A DNA stretch of 55,307 bases. Source: a virus. Position numbers and translations under genes: made by a program. The stretch covers positions 1 to 55,307 of IMG/VR virus record IMGVR_UViG_3300033143_003628. One strand, given 5' to 3'. This document shows positions 13,691 to 21,921 of this stretch, piece after piece; position 1 is the first letter of the stretch, and every line of letters starts with the position of its first letter. The notes below the pieces were generated by a model. It ran no database searches, was not told the origin of the DNA, and saw only the letters and a list, made by a program, of their open reading frames with translations.

Positions 13691-15391
13691 TTATTAGAAC
13701 AAATGATGGCGCGGACGGGCCGAACGAAAGTTCCGCAGTATGCGAAAAAATCTTTCGGGTATCGCGCCGTCGTTCAGCGTTCTGCCGAATACCTGCGGAT
13801 TGCAGCTCTGCCCACAAGGGAATGGGACACCGAAGCTTATACAAATGAATTGATACAAGTGTTAACTTCCGAGCTGAAGACGCCACAAGGAAATTGGACT
13901 TTAAACAAAATCCAGGCGGCGAGTATAAACGACATCATTTTATATGGCGGCGCTTTGCTGCCGGTAGGTGTAGGACAAGGCAAAGCTTTAATTTCACTTT
14001 TGACCCCCGTTGTTTTAAATGCCGCTCGGCCTGTTCTGTTCGTGCCCGCTTCACTGCGTGAGCAAACAAATGAAATAGTTCTGCCGCAAATGCGCAAGCT
14101 CTGGCAACTACATCCCGGCCTTAAGGTGATAGGTTACAGTGAACTATCATTAGAAAAAAATGCAGAAATGCTTTGGCAGCTGCGACCGGATTTAATTGTG
14201 TTAGACGAATGTGACGAAATTAAAAACAAAAGCGCAGGCCGAACGAAAAGACTAACTAGATATTTTCGAGATTATCCAAATACAAAATGTGTCGCCATGA
14301 GCGGGACCATTAGTAACAGATCATTAAAGGACTACGCGCACATTGCACACTGGTGTTTGAAACATAATTCGCCGCTGCCTTTATCTTGGCAAGAGCTGAC
14401 AATTTGGTCGGATGCTATTGACGAAAAGGTGCCGGACGAAAGACGAGTTGCGCCGGGAGTATTGGAGAACTTTTGTATTGAAGGAGAAAATGTTCGGCAA
14501 GGGTTCAGGCGCAGGCTAACTAGTACACCAGGAGTAATAGCTTCGGCGGCGGACGATCTTGGTACGGCGTTAAGAATTTTTAAATATGATCTAGATGTAC
14601 CGGGAATCGTTTGGGATCAAATAGAAAACATGCGTTCGACTTGGGAGACACCTAACGGTGAAACTTTTTCGGAAGCGATAGATCTGTGGCGACACATTCG
14701 TGAACTTTCATTGGGTTTCTTTTATCGATGGGACCCTTCGGCCCCGAGTGATTGGCTGGACGCGAGGCGAGAATGGAAGTCTTATGTTAGAGAAACTTTA
14801 AAAACAAATCGTAGGAATTTAGATACCGAACTACAAGTGTGGAACGAATGTGCTCGTACAGCTACCGTATTGAAAGCTTGGCAGGACTGGCGAGATATTA
14901 AAGACACATTTAAACCTAATCCCGTTGCCGAATGGATTTCGGATTTCGCTTTAAAGGTGGCACGAATTTGGTTATTAGAAAGGCGCTGGAAATCTAGAGG
15001 CGCGGGAATTTGTTGGGTCGAACATGTGGAGTTTGGCAGAAAACTTGCGGAAGTTTCTGGACTTCCTTATTTTGGTGCGGGTGATAGTAGTATTTTAACT
15101 ACGACCGAGCCTGCTATTATTGCAAGTGTTTCGGCACATGGCAAAGGCAAAAACTTGCAGCGATATAATAGAAGTTTAATTACGATGCCTTCGGCAAGTG
15201 GTAAAACCTGGGAACAGGTACTTGGTCGCCTCCACAGACAAGGGCAAAAAAGTGACGCGGTAATCTACGATGTATTTTTGCACGTGGACGAGCTGCAAAG
15301 TGCACTGGTTCAGGCGCGTGCGGACGCAATTTATTTAGAAGACACATTAGGTAATCGGCAAAAGCTAAATTATGCCGATATAGTTTTATGA
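13682..15391 (+). CDS. SNF2/DEAD-type helicase-like ATPase
   Basis: 569 residues, GTG start in the third copy of a tandem start repeat. A Walker A-like GVGQGKA lies at 96-102, DECD at 175-178, SGT at 207-209, and the motif VI segment GRLHRQGQ at 515-522, so both RecA-like lobes of a superfamily 2 helicase are present. It probably remodels DNA or the replication fork; phage proteins of this type often sit near polymerase genes as here. The usual Ser/Thr after the Walker Lys is Ala102, which is unusual and may weaken ATP use. Confidence 0.8.
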   Translation: MTTLLEQMMARTGRTKVPQYAKKSFGYRAVVQRSAEYLRIAALPTREWDTEAYTNELIQVLTSELKTPQGNWTLNKIQAASINDIILYGGALLPVGVGQGKALISLLTPVVLNAARPVLFVPASLREQTNEIVLPQMRKLWQLHPGLKVIGYSELSLEKNAEMLWQLRPDLIVLDECDEIKNKSAGRTKRLTRYFRDYPNTKCVAMSGTISNRSLKDYAHIAHWCLKHNSPLPLSWQELTIWSDAIDEKVPDERRVAPGVLENFCIEGENVRQGFRRRLTSTPGVIASAADDLGTALRIFKYDLDVPGIVWDQIENMRSTWETPNGETFSEAIDLWRHIRELSLGFFYRWDPSAPSDWLDARREWKSYVRETLKTNRRNLDTELQVWNECARTATVLKAWQDWRDIKDTFKPNPVAEWISDFALKVARIWLLERRWKSRGAGICWVEHVEFGRKLAEVSGLPYFGAGDSSILTTTEPAIIASVSAHGKGKNLQRYNRSLITMPSASGKTWEQVLGRLHRQGQKSDAVIYDVFLHVDELQSALVQARADAIYLEDTLGNRQKLNYADIVL

Positions 15392-15404
15392 AAGGGTGAA
15401 AGTG

Positions 15405-15620
15405 ATGCGAGTATTCGAAGAGACTATTCCAGAAAAAAGAAAAAGTGATTTGCGTGTTTTGGTAGAAGTGAATACAAAAGAGGGAAAACTTTTATTAGAG
15501 ATATGTGAAAAAGCAATCAAAGCACACCCAAAGAAAAGTTCTTATAAAACTATGTTGAAAAAATTAGAAGAGATGCCTTGCTTTTTTATGTCAGATTTTG
15601 GGCGAAATAAAATTAAATGA
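15405..15620 (+). CDS. Hypothetical basic protein (71 aa)
   Basis: ATG at 15405, eight bases after AAAGGG, is preferred over GTG at 15396 or 15402. Small, Lys-rich, helical. It overlaps the next gene (ATGA). Unknown. Confidence 0.55.
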   Translation: MRVFEETIPEKRKSDLRVLVEVNTKEGKLLLEICEKAIKAHPKKSSYKTMLKKLEEMPCFFMSDFGRNKIK

Positions 15621-15901
15621 CACAAGTGTGCCCCAGTTGTTCAATGGATTATGACGATTTCCGCACCGGGTTTTGTTACGCAGATATTTATTCAATGTTC
15701 TGGTCTTACGATGACGACCCGAAGACATGGCGAAACAAAAGGCGCGGAAGTGTCTTAGGTAAGTGGCGCGAGCTAAAATTAAAAATGTGGGCAGAACACT
15801 TAGAGACCTGCAGGCAAACTGCTCCGGGGTGTATTCGCGCCGAACAGAAACCTATACCGATAACTTTAAATTTTTATGAATACGAAGGGGAAGGAAAGTG
15901 A
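15617..15901 (+). CDS. Conserved phage zinc-binding protein (94 aa)
   Basis: N-terminal CPSC pair and two later Cys (ETC, PGC) suggest a zinc site. The central DYDDFRTG, DDPKTWRNKRRGSVLGKW and MWAEHLETC segments match a conserved phage family found near replication genes. No biochemical role is known to me. Confidence 0.6.
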   Translation: MTQVCPSCSMDYDDFRTGFCYADIYSMFWSYDDDPKTWRNKRRGSVLGKWRELKLKMWAEHLETCRQTAPGCIRAEQKPIPITLNFYEYEGEGK

Positions 15902-15902
15902 C

Positions 15903-16133
15903 ATGGGATACCACGACGAAGGATCACATATGGATTTTGAAGACGATGAAAAAATAGAGGTTGATTACATCCGAGTTGTTAAGGAAACTAAAAAGGCTTG
16001 GCTGTTTCTTTTGGACGACTCAGATCCTTTTGATCCTAATCAGGTTTGGATACCTAAAAGTCAAGCCGAAATAATTAGCGATGAAGTTTTTGAACTGGCG
16101 GAATGGTTAGTGGTAGAAAAGGATCTAGTGTGA
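15903..16133 (+). CDS. Conserved small phage protein (76 aa)
   Basis: ATG at 15903 after GGGGAAGGAAA. Core DYIRVVKETKKAWLF and VWIPKSQAEI are typical of a small conserved phage family of unknown role. An earlier ATG at 15876 lies inside the preceding gene. Overlaps the next gene at GTGTGA. Confidence 0.6.
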   Translation: MGYHDEGSHMDFEDDEKIEVDYIRVVKETKKAWLFLLDDSDPFDPNQVWIPKSQAEIISDEVFELAEWLVVEKDLV

Positions 16134-16225
16134 CAACTGCCGAAGCCATAACGATTGTAGTTTTTTATTTGGTGCTGTTTCCTTTTATGGTTTGGCAGAT
16201 ATTGAAAGGACATAGAAAAACTTGA
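16130..16225 (+). CDS. Single-span membrane micro-protein (31 aa)
   Basis: GTG ACA start overlapping the preceding stop, preceded by AAAAGGATC. One membrane span of about 20 residues, then a basic tail. Its TGA lies within the -35 box of promoter P2. Too short for routine detection. Confidence 0.5.
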   Translation: MTTAEAITIVVFYLVLFPFMVWQILKGHRKT

Positions 16226-16249
16226 CACACTGACTTAGTGTGCTAAGAT
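16222..16249 (+). promoter_or_regulatory. Sigma70-like promoter P2 with inverted repeat
   Basis: TTGACA (16222-16227), 16-base spacer, TAAGAT (16244-16249). The spacer is covered by the inverted repeat CACACT-N5-AGTGTG at 16226-16242, a likely operator. It drives the SSB-like gene. Confidence 0.75.
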
Positions 16250-16252
16250 ACA

Positions 16253-16296
16253 GTACTCTAATTTTTAGAGTACAAAAGTAACGACCTAAAAGGTCG
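16253..16296 (+). promoter_or_regulatory. Two hairpins in the 5' leader of the SSB-like gene
   Basis: A perfect 8-bp stem GTACTCTA/TAGAGTAC (16253-16273, five-base loop) is followed by a 5-bp stem CGACC/GGTCG (16282-16296, loop TAAAA). They lie just after the predicted start of the transcript and before the ribosome site, so they may protect the 5' end of an abundant message. Confidence 0.65.
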
Positions 16297-16314
16297 AGAA
16301 AGTGAAAGTGTAAC

Positions 16315-16878
16315 ATGGGAATTTTTGACAACACAGCACAGCAAAACCAAGGACAGCAAACACAGCAATCGCCGCAGACACAGCAGAACACCGGTCAGTC
16401 CGTATTTGATCGCGTAGGCACCGCGCCACCGCGCCGAGGCGGAACTTACATTTCGCCAGGTAGCTATCCGATCCTTTTCATCAATGCTTTGAAGATGATT
16501 AAAAACCGTTCAGGTGTAGATCTTTTCATCGCAGAACTTTTTGTAATCGCTTCGGAAACAGACGCCGTTCCAATGGGTGCAAAAGTGTCATGGGCACCGA
16601 GCTTTGCGCACGACCCGACTCCAACGGACGTGCGAACTTTTCTGGCGCAGGTAATGGGCGCACCGCTGGACGATGTAGATTCACAAGCGTGTCAATATGC
16701 GTGCAGCGCGGAAAATCCTTGCCATGGTAAATTGATCAAATGTGTCGCCACAAACGTTGTGACCAAAAGTGGCAACGACTTTACCAAATGCGAGTGGTAC
16801 ACAATTGGTGCAGACCTGCAGAGCCAATCGGCAGAACTGCTCGCCAAAGCTGGCGTTGACCTCAGCTCGCAACAGTAA
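16315..16878 (+). CDS. Single-stranded DNA-binding-like protein
   Basis: 187 residues. A Gln-rich disordered N-terminus (about 1-30) precedes a compact beta domain with GGTYISPGSYPILFI, SGVDLFIAEL and VSWAPS segments, the pattern of phage SSB-like proteins found beside family A polymerases. It probably coats single-stranded DNA during replication. It has its own promoter, leader hairpins and terminator, so it is likely made in large amounts. Conserved Cys residues (about 124-143) are a local addition. Confidence 0.65.
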   Translation: MGIFDNTAQQNQGQQTQQSPQTQQNTGQSVFDRVGTAPPRRGGTYISPGSYPILFINALKMIKNRSGVDLFIAELFVIASETDAVPMGAKVSWAPSFAHDPTPTDVRTFLAQVMGAPLDDVDSQACQYACSAENPCHGKLIKCVATNVVTKSGNDFTKCEWYTIGADLQSQSAELLAKAGVDLSSQQ

Positions 16879-16890
16879 CTTTTAACCCTT

Positions 16891-16930
16891 AAACCCGAGC
16901 CCTTTCTTTTACTGGAAGGGTTCGGGTTTT
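16891..16930 (+). terminator. Rho-independent terminator
   Basis: AAACCCGAGCCCTT pairs with AAGGGTTCGGGTTT around a short loop and is followed by T. It separates the SSB-like gene from the polymerase promoter, whose -35 box begins three bases later. Confidence 0.85.
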
Positions 16931-16932
16931 AC

Positions 16933-16961
16933 TTGACACACTGTTCCACCTATGTTGATAT
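16933..16961 (+). promoter_or_regulatory. Sigma70-like promoter P3
   Basis: TTGACA (16933-16938), 17-base spacer, TGATAT (16956-16961). Shares the CTTGACACACTG core with P2 and P4. The leader to the polymerase ATG is very short. Confidence 0.7.
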
Positions 16962-16977
16962 GTGATGGAGTAAAAAT

Positions 16978-18900
16978 ATGAAAGATGTTATTGCATTTGA
17001 TACTGAGACACATCTTTTTGGTCCTGCGAACCAGGCGCCGAAAATTGTTTGCCTGACTTATGCACAAGCTGAAGGTTCGGGAATAATAGTTAACAAAAAT
17101 GACATAGAGAATTGGTTGCATAGTCAACTTACACATACCGCACAAGGACATGTAACATTGGTAGGCCATTACACCGCCTACGATGCTTCTGTTATTATTG
17201 CGAACTTTCCTAAATTAAGACAGCTAGTCTTCGATGCCTATTCGTGTGATGGGATCACTTGTACCGGGATACGTGAAAAGCTTTTAGACATCGCTTTAGG
17301 TCAATTCAAATACCCTGTAGATTCACATGGTAAAAAACATTCGACTGGTTATCACCTTGCCGACCTTGCAAAAATTCGACTCGGACAGCACCTTGAAAAA
17401 GCAGATACTTGGCGCCTGAGGTATGCCGAACTCGATGGCGTTCAGCTAAAGGACTGGCCGCAAGATGCTATCGACTATGCGTTAAAGGATGCAGAAGTTA
17501 CATTTAACATGTATCGAAATCAAGCCGCCCGCGCCGAACAAATTCATTACGCCCTGCCTACGGAATACGAAGACACACGTGCGGACTTTGCATTAAAGCT
17601 TATGTCTGCCTGGGGAATAGAAACAGATGTGCCGCGAGTAAAAGATTTATGGAATAACACAGTCGATAAAATGCACATCATAGCGGAAGACCTGCAACAC
17701 ACCGGACTTATCGAAGTTGTTCCGCAAACTACCTTAGAAGATTCTGCGGGCCGAACGATTCTGCCACAGACAAAAAAATCTAATAAAGTTCTGCGCGGTA
17801 TGATCGAACAATATTATCCGGGCGATCCGCCTCGAACGAAACCGACTAGCAAGTTCCCTGACGGCCAAATTAAAACCGGTATCGAAGTGGTGCAAGAATG
17901 TGACAACGAAAAGTTACAAAGCATCGTTCAGTTTTCGAAGTTAGAAAAATTAACAAGTACTTACTTATCAAAAATGTTTAAACCCGTTCTGCACGCACGT
18001 TTCAATGGTATAGGTGCTGCAAGTAATCGCACCAGCTGTTCAAACCCTAACCTACAAAATCAATCTAAGTTGCCTGGACTGCGCGAATGTTTTGTGCCGC
18101 GTCCCGGCCATGTGTTCTGCTCGGTCGATTTCGATTCACAAGAAATGCGAACTCTTGCGCAAAGTCAAATTGATATTTGTGGCCGCAGTAAGTTGGCCGA
18201 ACGGTATCAGGCAGATCGGTACTTCGATCCGCACCTTGAATTCGCTGCAACGATGGCAGGGATTTCAATAGAACAGGCACAAAAGTTACTTACCGAAGGT
18301 GACGAAAGTATTCAAAAACTAAGGCAGCAAACGAAAATAGCTAACTTCGGATTCCCTGGCGGGATGGTAGGCCGGACTCTGGTCGGCTATGCTAAACCGT
18401 GGGGCATAGATATTACAACGAGTAGAGGTAACGAGCTGCGGACCGCATGGTTCCAGCAGTGGCCCGAGATGGAAATGTATTTCGAACATGTTCAAAATCT
18501 AATAGGTCCGGCAGATAGCGGAACGGTTATCATCCCGCAGAGTGGATTCTGGCGCGGCGATTGTGGATATACTAATTCAGCCAATACTTATTTTCAAACG
18601 CTCGCGGCACATGCCAGCAAGACCGCATTATGGGAAGTCTGTAAGAAGTGTTACTGTGGCGAAGGTTCGGCGCTTTATAACTCGCGCCCGGTTGTTTTTA
18701 TTCACGACGAAATTTTAACTGAGGTGCCAAAAGAGTTAGGGCACGAAGCAGCTTTGGAGATAGCTGAAATTTTTATTGCGGCACAAGAAAGGTGGACACC
18801 TAACGTTCCCGCCGCAGCTTCGGGAACTTTAATGACTTGCTGGTCGAAGAGTGCGGAAAAAGTTTTTGAAAATGGTCGATTGATTGCATGGGGTGAATAA
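16978..18900 (+). CDS. Family A DNA polymerase with 3'-5' exonuclease
   Basis: 640 residues, the normal size for a phage PolA-like enzyme without a 5' nuclease. Exonuclease motifs are FDTET (Asp8, Glu10), GHYTAYD (63-69) and YALKD (167-171). Polymerase motif A is VDFDSQE (Asp384), motif B runs from Arg449 through Lys453 to NFG, and motif C is HDE at 576-578. It is the replicative polymerase of this phage. Promoter P3 and a GGAG ribosome site lie directly upstream. The resolvase gene starts at its stop codon (TAATG). Confidence 0.95.
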   Translation: MKDVIAFDTETHLFGPANQAPKIVCLTYAQAEGSGIIVNKNDIENWLHSQLTHTAQGHVTLVGHYTAYDASVIIANFPKLRQLVFDAYSCDGITCTGIREKLLDIALGQFKYPVDSHGKKHSTGYHLADLAKIRLGQHLEKADTWRLRYAELDGVQLKDWPQDAIDYALKDAEVTFNMYRNQAARAEQIHYALPTEYEDTRADFALKLMSAWGIETDVPRVKDLWNNTVDKMHIIAEDLQHTGLIEVVPQTTLEDSAGRTILPQTKKSNKVLRGMIEQYYPGDPPRTKPTSKFPDGQIKTGIEVVQECDNEKLQSIVQFSKLEKLTSTYLSKMFKPVLHARFNGIGAASNRTSCSNPNLQNQSKLPGLRECFVPRPGHVFCSVDFDSQEMRTLAQSQIDICGRSKLAERYQADRYFDPHLEFAATMAGISIEQAQKLLTEGDESIQKLRQQTKIANFGFPGGMVGRTLVGYAKPWGIDITTSRGNELRTAWFQQWPEMEMYFEHVQNLIGPADSGTVIIPQSGFWRGDCGYTNSANTYFQTLAAHASKTALWEVCKKCYCGEGSALYNSRPVVFIHDEILTEVPKELGHEAALEIAEIFIAAQERWTPNVPAAASGTLMTCWSKSAEKVFENGRLIAWGE

Positions 18901-19397
18901 TGAAACTTTTAGCAATAGATCCAGGTAAGGCTACTGGGTGGGCGTTCTTTAATAATCAAAGTAAATTGGATGCGTGCGGAGTTATCGAAATAGATGCTGA
19001 TTTTACAAATACTAATCTTACAAATATTTTTGAAGGATTCAATTCAGCATACGAACCGGATCTGCTTGTGATAGAAATTCCACAAATCTATTCTGTTCGG
19101 CAGTGGAAGGGAGATCCGAATGACTTAATTGATCTGGCAGTACAGGCTGGTCAAATCATTGGAACCTTTTCTAGTACCGCAAACATAAAAAAGATTCGAC
19201 CTCACAATTGGAAAGGGAATCTGCCTAAAGAAATTTGTAACACTAGATCCCTTTCTAAACTCAGTTCAATAGAATCAATGGTAGTACAGAACGCACAAAT
19301 AATTTCTAAAAAGGGTTCGCGTAAAATGATAAAAACCCTGGCCCATAATATGCTCGATGCAATCGGGATCGGACTTTGGCAGCTGAAAAGGAGATGA
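18900..19397 (+). CDS. RuvC-like Holliday junction resolvase
   Basis: 165 residues. RNase H-fold motifs are AIDPGKATGWA (Asp7), VIEIPQ (Glu59) and HNMLDAIG (His149, Asp153). It cuts branched DNA made during replication and recombination so that it can be packaged. It overlaps the polymerase stop codon by one base and is surely co-transcribed. Confidence 0.9.
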   Translation: MKLLAIDPGKATGWAFFNNQSKLDACGVIEIDADFTNTNLTNIFEGFNSAYEPDLLVIEIPQIYSVRQWKGDPNDLIDLAVQAGQIIGTFSSTANIKKIRPHNWKGNLPKEICNTRSLSKLSSIESMVVQNAQIISKKGSRKMIKTLAHNMLDAIGIGLWQLKRR

Positions 19398-19404
19398 TTG
19401 AAAA

Positions 19405-19617
19405 ATGACACCTACACCTAAACAAAATGTGACTTCAATACGACTTATTTATAATGGTCTGAAATCTAGACCCTATACAGTTCAAGAGCTGCAAGCGCTC
19501 ATTAAAGGAAGTCGTTCTACAGTCTACAGGTATTTACGTATACTTACAGAGTCAGGGGTAGAGGTTCGGCGCGTCGGGATGAATAGACCTACTCAATACC
19601 ACATAGAAAAAAGCTAA
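19405..19617 (+). CDS. Winged-helix DNA-binding protein (70 aa)
   Basis: The pattern YTVQELQALIKGSRSTVYRYLRIL followed by VEVRRVGMNRPTQYHI is a helix-turn-helix with a beta wing, as in DeoR/MarR-like regulators but only one domain long. A palindrome 24 bases downstream, before promoter P4, may be its site. Confidence 0.75.
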   Translation: MTPTPKQNVTSIRLIYNGLKSRPYTVQELQALIKGSRSTVYRYLRILTESGVEVRRVGMNRPTQYHIEKS

Positions 19618-19640
19618 TGATTTTAATCCTTTGAAACCAC

Positions 19641-19655
19641 TTGAAATTATTTCAA
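19641..19655. promoter_or_regulatory. Palindrome upstream of P4
   Basis: TTGAAAT-T-ATTTCAA is a perfect 15-base palindrome ten bases before the -35 box. Suitable as an operator or activator site, possibly for the winged-helix protein just upstream. Confidence 0.45.
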
Positions 19656-19664
19656 TCAATTAAC

Positions 19665-19693
19665 TTGACACACTGTCTCAAGCGATTTATATT
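19665..19693 (+). promoter_or_regulatory. Sigma70-like promoter P4
   Basis: TTGACA (19665-19670), 17-base spacer, TATATT (19688-19693). Shares the CTTGACACACTG core. It reads into the small genes and the DUF932 gene. Confidence 0.75.
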
Positions 19694-19738
19694 TAGCTCA
19701 TAACACAGCGATTGCAAAACAGCGAAAGGCAAAACAAA

Positions 19739-19957
19739 ATGACCTTAAAAGAGAAAAAAGAAAAGCTTTTTAAAAAATTAACTAGATATGTTGAAACCGG
19801 TTACACTGTTTCAGTGTCACCACTTGATGTCTTGAATCCTCATTATTTTAATGCAACTCTTGAAACCTTCAAAAACAAATACCGTGGCGACGGAGCAACC
19901 CCTGCAAGTGCTTTGAATAATGCTTTTTTGGCTTATGAAAAAAATCTTATTGGATAG
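19739..19957 (+). CDS. Hypothetical protein (72 aa)
   Basis: ATG at 19739 after GAAAGGCAAAACAAA; a TTG at 19712 lies in the leader. Basic N-terminus and a C-terminal helical half. First gene after P4. Unknown. Confidence 0.6.
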   Translation: MTLKEKKEKLFKKLTRYVETGYTVSVSPLDVLNPHYFNATLETFKNKYRGDGATPASALNNAFLAYEKNLIG

Positions 19958-19994
19958 ATAAATGATTTGGCAGAACTAGGGAAGGATTTAAAAA

Positions 19995-20204
19995 ATGAAA
20001 ACAAATAATAAAATACCTATTGATGACAGATTGTATACTGTTGTAGGTATAAACGGATTTAGAAAAAGTAATTTAACACGAAGTCAAGCATTTCATTTAG
20101 CAGAACAAACACGTGAACAAATGAAACGTGCCGGATGGCGTGGAGAAGTTAAAGTTTATTATCGAGATGGAAGCGAAGTAAAAGAAGACAACAAAAGGCA
20201 ATAA
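19995..20204 (+). CDS. Hypothetical protein (69 aa)
   Basis: GGGAAGGA site before the ATG. Mixed alpha/beta with a basic C-terminal tail; the segment SQAFHLAEQTREQMKRAGW looks like a conserved amphipathic helix. Unknown function. Confidence 0.6.
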   Translation: MKTNNKIPIDDRLYTVVGINGFRKSNLTRSQAFHLAEQTREQMKRAGWRGEVKVYYRDGSEVKEDNKRQ

Positions 20205-20234
20205 CGCCTAAACAATTTTTGAAAGGATTTTAAA

Positions 20235-20642
20235 ATGGCAAAAGCAAAAAAAGCAAAAACAACTAAGCCCGCAACCCCCCCGACACCCGAGCCCGCACCC
20301 GAGCGCAAGCGCACCGTTCGTTCGACTAAGAAGTACACCACTCAAATGATCGGTGATGTCGAAGTCAAACAGCCCTACTGGGAATCAACCGTGAATGGCG
20401 TGACTAAAGCGTTCACATCGAACACCGAAGCTCACGCATGGTACAAAGAGAACTCGCCCGGTGGCCGCAAGCCCAAACTCTTTTCAGCCATCAAAGCTTT
20501 TCAGAAAAAGCTGGAAGGTATCGAACTTGAAAATCCGGCGCACATGGGAGTGGACACAGAAGACAATGCAAATTCACTCAGGGATATTGCAGCTCATGCG
20601 ACTGACATCATGGTTCGATTTGAAGAACAGGGGGTTAGCTAA
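20235..20642 (+). CDS. Basic protein with Pro-rich linker (135 aa)
   Basis: GAAAGGA site. Lys/Ala-rich N-terminus, Pro/Thr/Glu linker (about 10-26), then a globular domain. The basic tail suggests contact with DNA. It has no known family. A terminator-like hairpin follows at once. Confidence 0.55.
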   Translation: MAKAKKAKTTKPATPPTPEPAPERKRTVRSTKKYTTQMIGDVEVKQPYWESTVNGVTKAFTSNTEAHAWYKENSPGGRKPKLFSAIKAFQKKLEGIELENPAHMGVDTEDNANSLRDIAAHATDIMVRFEEQGVS

Positions 20643-20647
20643 ACAAC

Positions 20648-20754
20648 GGGGAACGTTTGAGCGTTCCCTTAAGTCTATTCGAAAGTAGATTTAAGGAAGC
20701 GCTTAAGCTTCACAATTCAGCCGTAGGACGAAGCTCCACGGCGGAGGTTAAATC
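20648..20754 (+). promoter_or_regulatory. Four-hairpin leader before the DUF932 gene
   Basis: Consecutive inverted repeats: GGGAACG/CGTTCCC (20649-20668), CTTAAGTCTA/TAGATTTAAG (20668-20695, one G-U), GAAGC/GCTTC (20696-20711) and GCCGT/ACGGC (20720-20742). An alternative pair CTCC (20734-20737) with GGAG (20743-20746) would hide the ribosome site and excludes the last stem. The layout fits a leader that can switch between open and closed states, or a terminator followed by a translational control hairpin. Confidence 0.6.
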
Positions 20755-21921
20755 ATGGAACTCTTTAAAGCATCAAACCAATGGCAGACTCGACCCGTAG
20801 ACGAAAGGTTCTGGTCGGTTCAGGAAGCGATGAAACAATGTCGGAATTATTACGCGAATAGTTTTGTAGACGAATGTGATTATCAGAACTTGCGAGTCGA
20901 AGCTTCCGGCGACGACATGAAACTTTTGACAGATAGTAAGGCAGTTGATGAAGTCAAAATTTCGAACTACGCTTTTGGTCAACTCTGTCAGCGCGGCGCA
21001 GTATCCGCCCCGGCAAGTTATCTGCGAAAGCTTCCGCCGACCCTGGCAGCGCAGAACCTGAACTTCTCACTGAAGACATCGAAGCAAGAAAAAAAGGCGA
21101 GCTTACTTATGCAAAAAGTGAACGGCTCGAATCTACTTCGGGCAAGTGTCAGCGATTTATACGAGCGGCTTTGGAACTACGAAATCTTTGACCAGCTTCA
21201 GGAGCTACCCAGGGGATGGAGACCTCCACCAGCTCGGCCCGCCTTTGATGACCCTAGAGCACGACCTGCGACTGAAGCCGATGTCCTGGCGGCTGACACT
21301 GGCGGCATGTTATCAATTAAAGTAGGTGATGAAATAGCACCCGCCGGGATTTACGCTTCCGACCATGACATGTTCGTGTTTCTCATTAACGAAGACAATC
21401 GAATTGAAGAAACACTTTCACGCGGTTTTTTCTTATGGAACTCCGAAGTCGGTGACAAGTCTTTTGGCTATTGTTCGTTCTTATATAACAGTGTGTGTGG
21501 AAATCATATTGTTTGGGGGGCTCAAGGTGTTATCGAAGTTCGGATGCGACACATGGGTGAGATACGAAGCGAAGCTTTTTCCGAGCTGCAGATTGAGATG
21601 CAGAAATATTCCGATAGTTCTGTCAGTGACGACCAGGCAGTTATAGAGACCTCGAAGAAATTGACTTTGGGAGCTTCAAAGGACCAGGTAGTCGCAGCAT
21701 TACTAGGGATTTCGAAAAAGAAAAACATCGTCGGTATTAACACCCGCACAGCTTCTAAAGCTTACGAAATAGCCGAGCAGTATACCGATAGATATGGAGA
21801 CCCGAACACGCTCTGGGCATCTGTGAACGGCCTCACACAGTATTCTCAGGAGTTGCCGCATGCAGACACACGAAACAACCTTGACAGAGCGGCAGGCAAG
21901 TTGCTTGCGATAGCTCAATAG
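20755..21921 (+). CDS. DUF932 phage/plasmid-like protein
   Basis: 388 residues. The overall pattern (N-terminal variable part, then SDHDMFVFL, GFFLWNSEVGDKSFGY and NHIVWGAQG) is that of the DUF932 family, common on plasmids and phages near recombination genes. Its role is not established; links to homologous recombination have been suggested from gene neighbourhood. GGAGG lies seven bases before the ATG but can be sequestered by the leader. Confidence 0.85.
   Translation: MELFKASNQWQTRPVDERFWSVQEAMKQCRNYYANSFVDECDYQNLRVEASGDDMKLLTDSKAVDEVKISNYAFGQLCQRGAVSAPASYLRKLPPTLAAQNLNFSLKTSKQEKKASLLMQKVNGSNLLRASVSDLYERLWNYEIFDQLQELPRGWRPPPARPAFDDPRARPATEADVLAADTGGMLSIKVGDEIAPAGIYASDHDMFVFLINEDNRIEETLSRGFFLWNSEVGDKSFGYCSFLYNSVCGNHIVWGAQGVIEVRMRHMGEIRSEAFSELQIEMQKYSDSSVSDDQAVIETSKKLTLGASKDQVVAALLGISKKKNIVGINTRTASKAYEIAEQYTDRYGDPNTLWASVNGLTQYSQELPHADTRNNLDRAAGKLLAIAQ

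Noticed and set aside
18014-18271. 85-residue alternative frame within the polymerase gene
   Set aside because: Lies across polymerase motif A with no ribosome site.
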